This document shows, piece by piece, positions 36,790-45,666 of a stretch of DNA of 64,000 bases. The stretch is from a bacterium (lineage in GTDB: Bacteria > Krumholzibacteriota > Krumholzibacteriia > LZORAL124-64-63), in the NCBI GenBank assembly GCA_024231905.1, contig JAAEQC010000165.1, positions 1-64,000 of the forward strand, given 5' to 3'. The notes beneath the pieces were generated by a model. The model saw only the letters and a list, made by a program, of their open reading frames with translations, had not been told where the DNA came from and ran no database searches. Each line of letters opens with the position of its first letter. The stretch's first letter is position 1. Made by a program: the position numbers and the translations under genes.

Positions 36790-39700
36790 CTAGGGTGCCT
36801 GCACCGTCTCTTCCACCTCGCCCGCCTCCTCCACGCCGACCCTTTCGGCCTTGGTGAACCGCGCCAGCAGCGAGTACACGACCGGCACCAGCAGCAGCGT
36901 CAGGAGGGTCGAAAACAGCACGCCTCCCACGACGACGATCCCCAGCGGCCGGCGCGATTCCGCGCCGGCACCGAAGCCGATGGCGATGGGCAGGATGCCG
37001 AACACCGTCGAGAAGGAGGTCATGAGGATGGGCCGCAGCCGGATGCGCGCCGCTTCGACCACCGCGTCGGCGATGTCGCGGCCGCGGGTCCGCAGCTGGT
37101 TGGCGAACTCGACGATGAGGATGGCGTTCTTGGTCACCAGCCCGATGAGCATGATCAGACCGATGCGCGAGAAGATGTTCAGGGACTGGTCGAAGATCCA
37201 TAGGGAGAGCAGGGCGCCGAAGACCGCCAGGGGCACCGAGAGCAGGATGGTCAGGGGGTCGATAAAACTCTCGAACTGGGCCGACAGGACCAGGAAGATG
37301 AAGATCAGCGCCAGGACGAACATGAAGTAGAGCGAGCCCTTGCTGTCGCGGTACTCGCGGGACTGGCCACCCAGGTCGCGCTTGATGGCGCTCGGCAGAT
37401 CGTTGCGCCAGATGGCGTCCAGGTCGTCCAGGGCCTGGCCGATACCCGTGCCCGGCGCCAAGTTGGCCGTGATGGTGGCCGAGCGCACGCGGTTGAAGTG
37501 GTTCAATTCCTTGGGCGCCACCGTCTCGGTCACCGTGACCACGTTGGCCAGCTGCACCAGGCCGCCGTTGCCGCGCAGGTACACCTGCTCGATGATGTCC
37601 GGGGTCGAGCGACCCTCGGCCCGCATCTGGACAACGACGTCGTACTGCTTGGCGCCCCGCTTGAAGTTGCCCACCACGCGGCCGCCCAGGTAGGTCTCCA
37701 GGGTGGTGCCGATGTCCGTCACCGACACGCCCAGGCCCGAGGCCCGGTCGCGATCGATCTCGATCTGCAACTCCGGCTTGTTCAGCCGCAAATCCGTGTC
37801 CAGGTTGATCAGGTAGCCCAGCTGGGAGGCCTTGGCCATCATCACGCCCACGGCCTGGCCCAGTTCCTCGTAGGAATCGGCCTGCAGCACGTACTCCACG
37901 TTGGAGGACGAGAAATTGCTGCCCAGGCTGGGCGGATTCACCAGGAAGGCCAACACGCCGGGGATGCCCAGCAAACGGGGGAACATCTCGGCCACGATCT
38001 CCTGCTGGGAACGGTCCCGGTCCGCCAGGTCCTTCAGGTCCAGGAAGACGAAGCCGTCGGTCACCCGGCCCGGGCCGGCAAAGCCCAGTCCCGTGGCCGT
38101 GAACAGGCCGCGGCGTTCGGGCAGGGCCAGGAGCTGGTCCTCCACCTGGCGCATGTAGCGATCCGTGTACTCGAGGGTCGCCCCCTCGGGGGCCAGGACG
38201 ATGCCGAAGGCGTTGCCCCGGTCCTCGGTGGGCACCAGTTCCTCGGGCAGGACACCGAAGATCATCACGGCCACCGCCACCAGGGCCAGCCCGCCCAGGA
38301 TCACCAGGGGGCGCATACGGAGCGAGAGTCGCAGGGCGGTGGCGTAGGCCCGGTCCAGGCCGTCGAAGAAGGTGTCGAAGGACCGCTCGGCCCAGCTGCG
38401 GCGCCGGTCCGGGTCCGACCGGCCCAGCAGGCGCGAGCACAGCACCGGGGTCAGGGTCAGGGCCACGAAGGAGGACAGGATGACCGCCGTGGCCAGGGTG
38501 ATGCCGAATTCGCGGAAGAGCCGGCCCACCGATCCGGTCAGGAAGGCCACCGGCAGGAAGACAGCCACCAGGGCGATGGTGGTGGCCAGCACCGCGAAGC
38601 CGATCTCCCGCACGCCGTCGAAGGCGGCCTTGCGGCGGGTCTTCCCCATCTCCACGTGGCGCACGATGTTCTCGAGCACCACGATGGCGTCGTCCACCAC
38701 CAGGCCGATGGCCAGGACCAGCGCCAACAGGGTCAGGATGTTGATGGTGAAACCCAGGGCGAAGGCCACGGTGAAGGCGCCCAGCACCGACACGGGAATG
38801 GCCAGGATGGGGATGACCGTGGCGCGCAGGCTCTTGAGGAAGACCAGCACCACCAGCACCACCAGGCACAGGGCCACGAGGATCGTCTTGCGCACCTCGT
38901 CCACCGAAGACTGGATGAACTCGGAGGAGTCGTAGGCCATGTCGATGCGCATGCCCGTCGGCAGCAGCGACTGCAGTTCCGGGAGGGCGCCGCGAACGGC
39001 CGCGGCCACGTTCAGGGTCGAGACCTGCTTCTGTTTGACCACGCCCAGGCCGACGGTAGGGGCGTGGTTGAAACGGGTGACGGTGCGCTCGTCCTCGGGG
39101 CCAACCTCCACCTCGGCGATCTGGTCGAGGCGGACGATCTGGTCGCCGCGCCGGGCCACGATGATGGCACCGAACCCGTCGGTGGTGTTCAGTTCCCCGC
39201 GGGTGCGAACGGCGAATTCGCGCGCCGTGCCCTCGACCCGGCCTCCGGGAATCTCCGCGTTCTCTGCCCTGACGGCGGCCTCCACGTCCTGCACCGTCAG
39301 GTCGTAGGCGGCCATGCGCATGGGGTCCAGCCACACGCGCATGGCGTAACGGCGCTCGCCGCCGATGAAGATGTTGCCCACCCCGGGCAAACGCTGCAGG
39401 CGTTCCTTGAGGATGCGGTCGGCCACGTCGGACAGTTCGAGGGTGGTGTGGGCGTCGCTGGACACGGCCAGCCAGATGATGGGCTGGGCGTTGACGTCCA
39501 CCTTGGCGACGACCGGGTCTTCGGCCTCGCGAGGCAATTCGCCACCCACCCGCGCCACGCGATCGCGCACGTCGTTGGCGGCCTCGTCCACGTTGCGGCC
39601 CAGTTCGAACTCAATGGTGATGACCGAGCCCTGCTCCCGGCTGCTGCTGGTGATGGTCTTCACCGACTCGATGGTCGTGAACTGCTCCTCCAGCACGTCG

Positions 39701-39891
39701 GTGATCTCCGTCTCCACCACTGTGGGGCTCGCCCCGCGGTAGAGGGTGGTCACAGACACGATGGGCGGATCGGTCTCCGGGTACTCGCGCACGGGCAGCC
39801 GCGAGAAGGAGATGTAGCCCAGCAGCAGTATCGACAAGCTCATGACCGTGGCAAAAACCGGCCGTTTGATGGCGACTTCGCTCAGCTTCAT
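36790..39891 (-). CDS. RND efflux transporter permease (HAE1-like)
   Basis: 1033 aa inner-membrane pump of the AcrB type: TM1 with IKRPVFATVMS, two large periplasmic loops, and the TM4 motif GLVVDDAIVVLENI that carries the proton-relay Asp pair. The C-terminal half shows the repeated fold with GLVTKNAILIVEF. It uses the proton gradient to expel drugs or lipophilic compounds through the TolC-like gene upstream. Start overlaps the adaptor stop (ATGA). Confidence 0.93.
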   Translation of the reverse strand: MKLSEVAIKRPVFATVMSLSILLLGYISFSRLPVREYPETDPPIVSVTTLYRGASPTVVETEITDVLEEQFTTIESVKTITSSSREQGSVITIEFELGRNVDEAANDVRDRVARVGGELPREAEDPVVAKVDVNAQPIIWLAVSSDAHTTLELSDVADRILKERLQRLPGVGNIFIGGERRYAMRVWLDPMRMAAYDLTVQDVEAAVRAENAEIPGGRVEGTAREFAVRTRGELNTTDGFGAIIVARRGDQIVRLDQIAEVEVGPEDERTVTRFNHAPTVGLGVVKQKQVSTLNVAAAVRGALPELQSLLPTGMRIDMAYDSSEFIQSSVDEVRKTILVALCLVVLVVLVFLKSLRATVIPILAIPVSVLGAFTVAFALGFTINILTLLALVLAIGLVVDDAIVVLENIVRHVEMGKTRRKAAFDGVREIGFAVLATTIALVAVFLPVAFLTGSVGRLFREFGITLATAVILSSFVALTLTPVLCSRLLGRSDPDRRRSWAERSFDTFFDGLDRAYATALRLSLRMRPLVILGGLALVAVAVMIFGVLPEELVPTEDRGNAFGIVLAPEGATLEYTDRYMRQVEDQLLALPERRGLFTATGLGFAGPGRVTDGFVFLDLKDLADRDRSQQEIVAEMFPRLLGIPGVLAFLVNPPSLGSNFSSSNVEYVLQADSYEELGQAVGVMMAKASQLGYLINLDTDLRLNKPELQIEIDRDRASGLGVSVTDIGTTLETYLGGRVVGNFKRGAKQYDVVVQMRAEGRSTPDIIEQVYLRGNGGLVQLANVVTVTETVAPKELNHFNRVRSATITANLAPGTGIGQALDDLDAIWRNDLPSAIKRDLGGQSREYRDSKGSLYFMFVLALIFIFLVLSAQFESFIDPLTILLSVPLAVFGALLSLWIFDQSLNIFSRIGLIMLIGLVTKNAILIVEFANQLRTRGRDIADAVVEAARIRLRPILMTSFSTVFGILPIAIGFGAGAESRRPLGIVVVGGVLFSTLLTLLLVPVVYSLLARFTKAERVGVEEAGEVEETVQAP

Positions 39892-40964
39892 CGCGCTTCG
39901 CCTTCCTGGGCGACCGCGGCCGACACGGGCGCCACCTTGGCCCCTTCGTACAGCTTCTGGTGCCCGGTGCGGACCACCAGCCGGCCGGCTTCCAGCCCGC
40001 TGACGATCTCCACCTCCTCGGCCAGCCTGGTGCCCAGGACAACCGCCGCGCGGGTGACCACGCTGTCCGGCTGCACCGCGTACACGTAGGCCTGGCCGCC
40101 TTCCACGAAGACCGCCGCGCTGGGCACGGTCAGGGCTCCGGGGCGCTCGGCCAGGATCACTTCGATGGTGGCCGACATGCCGGGCCGCAGCAGATCCTCG
40201 GGATTGTCGATCAGCGCCACGACGTTCACCGCGCGGGTGGCCGCGTCCAGGCGGGGTTCGATGACGTCGACGGTGCCGGAGAGATCCATCTCCGGGAAAG
40301 CGATGGTGCCCACGCTGATCGAGGCGCCGACCCGCAGGGAGGCCAGGATGCGTTCGGGCACGGCGAAGGCCACGCGCAGGCTGTCGACCCGGGTCAGGGT
40401 GGTGACCCGGTCGCCGGCCCGCAGGTAGGCGCCGCGGCTCACCTGGCGCTTGCCGGCCAGACCGGCGAAGGGCGCGGTGATGCGGGTCTTGGCCAGCCGC
40501 GTCTCGGCCAGGGCCAGGTCCGCCTCGGCCACCTTCAGGGCGGCCACGGCGTCGTCCAGATCCTGGGGCGTGCCGGCGCCCTGATCGACGATGTTGCGGA
40601 TCCGCTCCCAGGACGACAGCTTCTGGTCGCGCAGGGCGCGGGCCCGCTGGACCTCGGCGCCGAGCTGGGCATCGTCCAGCCGGGCGATGAGCTCGCCCGC
40701 GGCTAGCCGCCCGCCCTCACGGAAGGGTACGGCCATGACGATGCCGTCGATCTCGCCGGTGACGGTGATGTCCTCACGCGCTTCCAGGGTGCCCACGGTG
40801 GTGAAGCGATCCATCACCGTTCCGGCACTCACCACGGCCGTCTCCACCGGCGTGGGCGGCGGCCGGAAACCGCCGCCGGACTGCTGTCCGCCCTCGCCGC
40901 AGCCAGCCAGGACAAGCACGACCAGGCTCCACATCCAGGGGCGCATCTTCGTCGTCGTCACCAT
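39888..40964 (-). CDS. RND periplasmic adaptor (membrane fusion protein), lipoprotein
   Basis: 358 aa. Lipobox LVLAGCGEG (lipidated Cys about residue 22), then a biotinyl-lipoyl-like half domain (ITVTGEIDGIV), an alpha-hairpin (about 100-165) and beta-barrel (RVSFAVPE-type stretch, LSGTVDVIEP) typical of AcrA/MdtA adaptors. The start codon has GAGGAG 6 nt upstream. It links the permease with the TolC-like channel of the same operon. Confidence 0.92.
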   Translation of the reverse strand: MVTTTKMRPWMWSLVVLVLAGCGEGGQQSGGGFRPPPTPVETAVVSAGTVMDRFTTVGTLEAREDITVTGEIDGIVMAVPFREGGRLAAGELIARLDDAQLGAEVQRARALRDQKLSSWERIRNIVDQGAGTPQDLDDAVAALKVAEADLALAETRLAKTRITAPFAGLAGKRQVSRGAYLRAGDRVTTLTRVDSLRVAFAVPERILASLRVGASISVGTIAFPEMDLSGTVDVIEPRLDAATRAVNVVALIDNPEDLLRPGMSATIEVILAERPGALTVPSAAVFVEGGQAYVYAVQPDSVVTRAAVVLGTRLAEEVEIVSGLEAGRLVVRTGHQKLYEGAKVAPVSAAVAQEGEAR

Positions 40965-42574
40965 CAGTTCTCCTCGGTTCCCGGGTACCAGCCGCCGGTC
41001 AACTGCCGCAACACGGCTGCGGCCCGGGCGGTGCGGACCAGTGCGTCGGAATAGCGTTGCTGGGCCGTGGCCAGGTCGGCCGCCAGCCGCACCACCTCGA
41101 AAGCGGTGGCTCGTCCGTTGCGGTATTCGATCATGCCGATGTCCACCTGCCGGAAGGAGGCGGCCACGCCGCGGGTGGCGATCTCCAGGCGCAGTTGGCC
41201 CCGTTCCAGCTCGCGGTGCTGGGCGCGAACGTTCTCGGCGAAGCCGCGCCGGGCCGAGAGGAGCTCCTGCTCGGCGCGCACGATCTCGGCCCGCCGCCGG
41301 TCGCGCTCTCCCTTGCCCTGCCGATTGCCCAGAGGCAGGGCGAAGACCACACCGACCTTCCAGTTGGGATAGTCCCTCCGGACCGCCTGGCTCACGTCAT
41401 CCCAGCGTCCGCCGTCCACGGACGTGCGCACCGGATCGGTGCTGCCCGGGAAGTAGACGTCCTGCGCCGTGCCGGATAGACCGCTACCGCCCAGTTCGCC
41501 CACCAGGTCGAGGGTGGGGCGGGCGTCCCAGACGGCGCCGTCGGCCAGGACCCGGGCGGCCTCCACATCCCGCGAGAGGGCCTGCAGATCCGGACTGCGC
41601 TCCAGGGCGACCGCCACCAGGGAATCCTGGTCGACCACGGCAAAAACCCGGGGCGGAGCGTCGGCGGAGCGGTAGCGGCGGCCGCCCAGCCCCCGGCCCA
41701 TGAGGCTGGCCAGGCGGTCGCTCAGCAGGTCGAGCTGTTCTTCCGAGTCCAGCACGTTCTGTTCGGCTTCGGTCAGGAAGAACTCGGCGTTGGCCACCTG
41801 GCTCGGACCGATCATGCCGGCCCGGGCGCGGGCCCGGGCATCTTCCAGGAAGGCCGCCGCCCGGTCCCGGATCAGGCCGTCCACCGCGTGATTGCGCTCG
41901 GCGGCATACAGCCCCCAGTAGGCGGTCTCGACTGCGGCGCGCACGGCCAGGAGGACGCCGTCGTACCGGGCCGCGGCACCGGCGCGGGTGCTCTCGGCAA
42001 AGGCCAGTTCGCTGCGCACGGACGGTCCGAAGCCCTTGAGCAGGGGCTGGCGCAGGGTGAGCCTGCCGACGGAAGTGTATTCGGGTGAGAGGGCGGCGAA
42101 ACCTGAATTGGAGGTAGTCCGCAGGGAGTTCATGGACGCGCTCACCTCGGTTCCCAGGCGCGTACGCACCCGGGCCCCGGCTTCGAAGAAGCTCGTCTCG
42201 GTCTGCAGCACTTCCGCCCCGGCGAAGAGGGAGGCCGAGGGCGTGTCGGCTCCGGTCCATGCGGCGTTGCCGAAGATCTCCGGATCGAAGGCCCCCTTCT
42301 CCCGCCGCACCGCTTGCTCGGCCGCGGTCAGGCGGGCAGCGGCCACCCGGGCGTCGGAGGCGTTGGCCGCCGCCTCGGCCAGGGCGTCGCTCAACAGCAG
42401 CGTCTCGCCGGGCAGGTTCCGGAGTGTGGCCGCCAGGGCACTGTCCGGATTGGCAGCCAGGATGGATTGGGGGGCTCCTGCGGCCGGAGCCGGATCGGCC
42501 GTCCCCAGGGCGGCGGCGATCAGGACCCCCAGGCCCAGCAGGGCGGAGGTCGGTGCGATGGACCGCGTGCTCAT
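40964..42574 (-). CDS. TolC-family outer-membrane channel
   Basis: 536 aa from the ATG that opens a signal peptide (ALLGLGVLIAAALG); AAGGAC is upstream. Two internal repeats of long coiled-coil helices are visible (residues 80-290 and 340-520), with TolC-type LTLRQPLLKGFG and FALPLGNRQGKGERDRR. It is the first gene of this tripartite efflux operon and its stop touches the adaptor start. It forms the outer-membrane duct. Confidence 0.9.
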   Translation of the reverse strand: MSTRSIAPTSALLGLGVLIAAALGTADPAPAAGAPQSILAANPDSALAATLRNLPGETLLLSDALAEAAANASDARVAAARLTAAEQAVRREKGAFDPEIFGNAAWTGADTPSASLFAGAEVLQTETSFFEAGARVRTRLGTEVSASMNSLRTTSNSGFAALSPEYTSVGRLTLRQPLLKGFGPSVRSELAFAESTRAGAAARYDGVLLAVRAAVETAYWGLYAAERNHAVDGLIRDRAAAFLEDARARARAGMIGPSQVANAEFFLTEAEQNVLDSEEQLDLLSDRLASLMGRGLGGRRYRSADAPPRVFAVVDQDSLVAVALERSPDLQALSRDVEAARVLADGAVWDARPTLDLVGELGGSGLSGTAQDVYFPGSTDPVRTSVDGGRWDDVSQAVRRDYPNWKVGVVFALPLGNRQGKGERDRRRAEIVRAEQELLSARRGFAENVRAQHRELERGQLRLEIATRGVAASFRQVDIGMIEYRNGRATAFEVVRLAADLATAQQRYSDALVRTARAAAVLRQLTGGWYPGTEEN

Positions 42575-42785
42575 GGCTCGTCCTTCTTCTACTCGACGCT
42601 GGTGGACGGCGAAGACCCCGGAAAACATGTGGGCAGGCCCTCCCCTGAGCCCCGCCAATCCGGGATCCGAAAGTTACGGCAGCTAAGTTCCAACCCCATG
42701 CGAACGCAAGCCACCCATTGGAATACTATGACATGTGGGAAGGGAGGTGAAAAGCACGGGCATCGCGAAGGACTCCAGGCGGCGC

Positions 42786-43895
42786 TCAGATTTCTCCCAG
42801 ATGCTGCAGGTATCCCAGGTGGCGGGCGCGTTGGGTGGCGAGCCGGTCCGCATCGGCCACAGTCACCGCGTTGCGGGCGAAGCCGTCGCACCAGTCGCAG
42901 TCGGCGCAGTTCCAGTCACAACGGCCCTGGATCCAGAAGTCGAGAAATCCTTCGAGAGCCTGGTTGTCCACGTGGTGGACGATCTCGTCGGAGGCCGGGT
43001 CGAGGTTGCCCACCAGGTCGAGCAGATTGCCGTCGAAGGACCCGGACAGGTAGACCGCGGCCGTGGCCGGTGCGCGCCGTGCCCGCTCGCGTCCGACGAT
43101 CTTACCCCAGGTGCGCTCGGGACCCAGCGCCGTGTAGGCGCCCAGGTCCTCCGGTCGCACAATGCTCGTCTTCAGCCACTTCGCCGGGTCGTCGAACTTC
43201 TCCACGAGGCAGCGCGAGAAGTAGATATCCGGTTCGTCGGTCTCGGAGCGGCCGATGTGGGACAGGAAATTGTAGTGGTCCCGGCAGAAGGGCTGCACGA
43301 TGGGGCAGCCCTGGTTCAACATGACCTCGACCTCCAGGTCGGTCTGCGCGTAGAGGTCGCCCAGGAAGACGAAGTCGCGGAGGCGGGTCTTGGACACCAC
43401 CACGCGGCTCGCGCCCAGCTCGGCGAAGCGAGCGGCCCCGGGCACCGTGGTCACGTCGTTGATGGTCGATACGGAGATCTCGACGGACGGCCAGCGACGG
43501 GCCGCGACCTCCACCAGATTCGTGTTGCACAGGACGAGCCGGGTGATTCCGATCTCCTCGATCACGTCGGCGAGCGTGCCCATGACGTTTTCGCGTTCGG
43601 CGCCCGAATACTCCCACGCCCCGAGGCAGCTCGAGTTGAAGACGTAGCGGAAGGCGATGCCCAGTTCGTCGCGCAACCGCGCCACGTAGGCTCGGGCGCC
43701 GTCACGGTCGATGGCCGGCAGGGAGGGATTACGGCGTCCGCTGGCGTGGCCGTAGAAGGGGAATGATCCGTAGATCTCGTCGATACGTCCGGCGTTGCGG
43801 TGGTTTTCGTTGGTGGAGCGGAGATCCTCGAAGTAGGTGTCGGCCGCCTCCGGCCCGTCCGGGTAGAAAGCCGGCAACATCAACTGGGTCGACAA
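42786..43895 (-). CDS. U32-like protein with C-terminal Cys cluster
   Basis: 369 aa. The TIM-barrel-like start (MLPAFYPDG, then FNSSCLGAWEYSG, ITRLVLCNTNLVEVAA, VEISVSTINDVTTVPGA) resembles the collagenase-like U32 family, whose members (UbiU, TrhP, RlhA) hold an Fe-S cluster. Cysteines occur at GCPIVQPFC and SRC and in a tight C-terminal CDWNCADCDWC run (CX3CX2CX2C). Start is TTG 43895, because GGAAGGGGG is 9 nt upstream. It stands alone between the efflux operon and the FG-GAP genes. Substrate unknown. Confidence 0.6.
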   Translation of the reverse strand: MSTQLMLPAFYPDGPEAADTYFEDLRSTNENHRNAGRIDEIYGSFPFYGHASGRRNPSLPAIDRDGARAYVARLRDELGIAFRYVFNSSCLGAWEYSGAERENVMGTLADVIEEIGITRLVLCNTNLVEVAARRWPSVEISVSTINDVTTVPGAARFAELGASRVVVSKTRLRDFVFLGDLYAQTDLEVEVMLNQGCPIVQPFCRDHYNFLSHIGRSETDEPDIYFSRCLVEKFDDPAKWLKTSIVRPEDLGAYTALGPERTWGKIVGRERARRAPATAAVYLSGSFDGNLLDLVGNLDPASDEIVHHVDNQALEGFLDFWIQGRCDWNCADCDWCDGFARNAVTVADADRLATQRARHLGYLQHLGEI

Positions 43896-44022
43896 GGCGA
43901 ACGCCCCCTTCCCCCGGCCGCAGCACGGCAGGGTTCCACCACATACAAGACCATATGAGTCATCTTAACATCGTCCGCAGACGGCCGCCACGGGTGGTCC
44001 GCGACCCCGGGGACCATTGCGA

Positions 44023-45555
44023 TCAGTCGGCGTCCAGGAGAAGGGCTTCGGTAGCGCCCTTGGCCAGGGAGTAGGCGCGGCCCCCGCGGGGCAGCTCGAC
44101 CTCCTGTACCGTCCGGTCCGGCCAGGTGACCACGACCCGGTAGGGCCCCGGATCATCGCCCAGGCCGAAGTGGAGCGGCGGCACGGTCGTGCTGAAGTAG
44201 CTGCCGACGCTGCGCACCTGGCGGGTCTGGACACCCGCTGCCGTGTGCAGGCGCACCCGCGCTCCCAGGCCGTGGGGCGGCCCGTCGCCGGTTTCCAGCC
44301 GGAGGGTCAAGCCGGCGCGGCGGGCCGTATTTTCATAGAGGACGACGATGCCGTCCCGGTCGGGGAAGTCGTCCTTGCCGTGGACCAGCAGCAGATCCAG
44401 ATCGCCGTCGCCGTCCGGATCCACGGGCCAGACGGCGCAAGGCAGGGCCTCCACCTGGCCGCGCCCACCCCACATGTCCGACTTGTCCTTGAAGGTGCCG
44501 TCGCCCTGGCCGCGGGCCAGGAGGTTCGGCACGTTGCGGGCGTTGCGCCCCTCCTGCAGGACGTACAGGTCGAGGATGCCGTCGTTGTCCAGGTCGGCCA
44601 GGGCCGCCGAGACGACCTCGAATTTCAGGTCCAGGTGGTTCAGGCGCGGTCCCGGGGCGAACTTCGGATTCCCCGGCCGACTTCGGTTCAGCCAGAGCTG
44701 CACGCGGCCAGGGCGGCGGTAGACCAGCAGGAGGTCCAGGTCGCCGTCGTTGTCCACGTCGCCGGCCACCACCTGGACCAGGTCGCCGTCCTTGCCGGCC
44801 AGTCCCGCCCGGGTGGTAGTGTCCACCAGCTCGCCGCCCGGGCGATTGCGGTAGAGGATCCGGGTGTTGCCCGAGAGCAGAAGATCCGTGCGACCATCCC
44901 CGTCCAGGTCGCCGGCCACGCCCTTGGCGAACCACTTGGCCACCGAATCCACAGCGCCGGGGGGTTGGACCTCTTGGCTCCGATCGGTCCAATCGTCCCC
45001 GTCCCAGGAGTAGAGCCGGGACCGGGTGCGAAAGTTCAGGACCAGCAGTTCGGGATAGCGGTCGTCGTCCAGGCGGAACCACAGGGCGCCCCGGCCCCGG
45101 CCCCGGGTGTCGGTCAGGGGGCTGTCCGGGGGCAGGATGTTCCCGTAGCGGCCCCCGTCGTCGGGGGACCACAGTTCATTGGGACCGTCCCCGTGTCCCT
45201 TGTGGGCGCCGCAGGTCGAGTACAGGTCCCAGTCGCCGTCCGCGTCGAAGTCGCAGGCGGCCGTACCGTGCTGGTCGAAACGATGGGTGGGTACGAACTC
45301 ACTGCTGTCGCGGCGGTCGAAGTGCAGGCCGTCCCCTGCGAGGTAGACGCCCACGCCGTGGCCATGGCGCAGCAACAGGAGGTCCAGGCGACCGTCGCGA
45401 TCCATGTCCGCCCAGGTGGCGCCGAAGCTCTTTCCCGTGCGGGGAAGGTCGTCCGCGGCTACCCGGCGGAAGAGGGCTCCCCGGGCATCCACCACCAAGG
45501 TTGTCACCAGCACCAGGGCGAGGAGGATCGGCAACAGGCGCAGAAAAGGTCGCAT
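44023..45555 (-). CDS. secreted FG-GAP/VCBS repeat protein with ASPIC/UnbV domain (copy 1)
   Basis: 510 aa. Signal peptide, then six DxDxDG-type calcium loops (DMDRDGRLD, DFDADGDWD, DLDGDGRTD, DVDNDGDLD, DLDNDGILD, DPDGDGDLD), as in a seven-blade integrin-like propeller. The C-terminus is an ASPIC/UnbV (CRTAC1-like) domain with HFGLGDDPG and VTWPD. Start at ATG 45555, six bases after GGAG. It lies directly downstream of, and is closely similar to, copy 2. Probably an adhesion or surface protein. Confidence 0.85.
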   Translation of the reverse strand: MRPFLRLLPILLALVLVTTLVVDARGALFRRVAADDLPRTGKSFGATWADMDRDGRLDLLLLRHGHGVGVYLAGDGLHFDRRDSSEFVPTHRFDQHGTAACDFDADGDWDLYSTCGAHKGHGDGPNELWSPDDGGRYGNILPPDSPLTDTRGRGRGALWFRLDDDRYPELLVLNFRTRSRLYSWDGDDWTDRSQEVQPPGAVDSVAKWFAKGVAGDLDGDGRTDLLLSGNTRILYRNRPGGELVDTTTRAGLAGKDGDLVQVVAGDVDNDGDLDLLLVYRRPGRVQLWLNRSRPGNPKFAPGPRLNHLDLKFEVVSAALADLDNDGILDLYVLQEGRNARNVPNLLARGQGDGTFKDKSDMWGGRGQVEALPCAVWPVDPDGDGDLDLLLVHGKDDFPDRDGIVVLYENTARRAGLTLRLETGDGPPHGLGARVRLHTAAGVQTRQVRSVGSYFSTTVPPLHFGLGDDPGPYRVVVTWPDRTVQEVELPRGGRAYSLAKGATEALLLDAD

Positions 45556-45666
45556 GGGCATCTCCGGGGTCGCAGGATTCTCGGTGGTCAGGCCCTGTCA
45601 ACCGACCGCCGCGGGAGTGTCCCACCTGGGACCGCTCTCCGCAACCGCGGCCAGAGCGGGACGGGA

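Noticed and set aside
36596..39334. Open frame of about 910 codons overlapping the RND permease and kinase start on the same strand
   Set aside because: Arg/Gly/Pro-rich translation in a shifted frame of the RND gene; no family features.
43996..44017. Small GC hairpin after the FG-GAP copy 1 gene as a terminator
   Set aside because: A six-pair stem without T tract; such matches are common by chance at this GC content.
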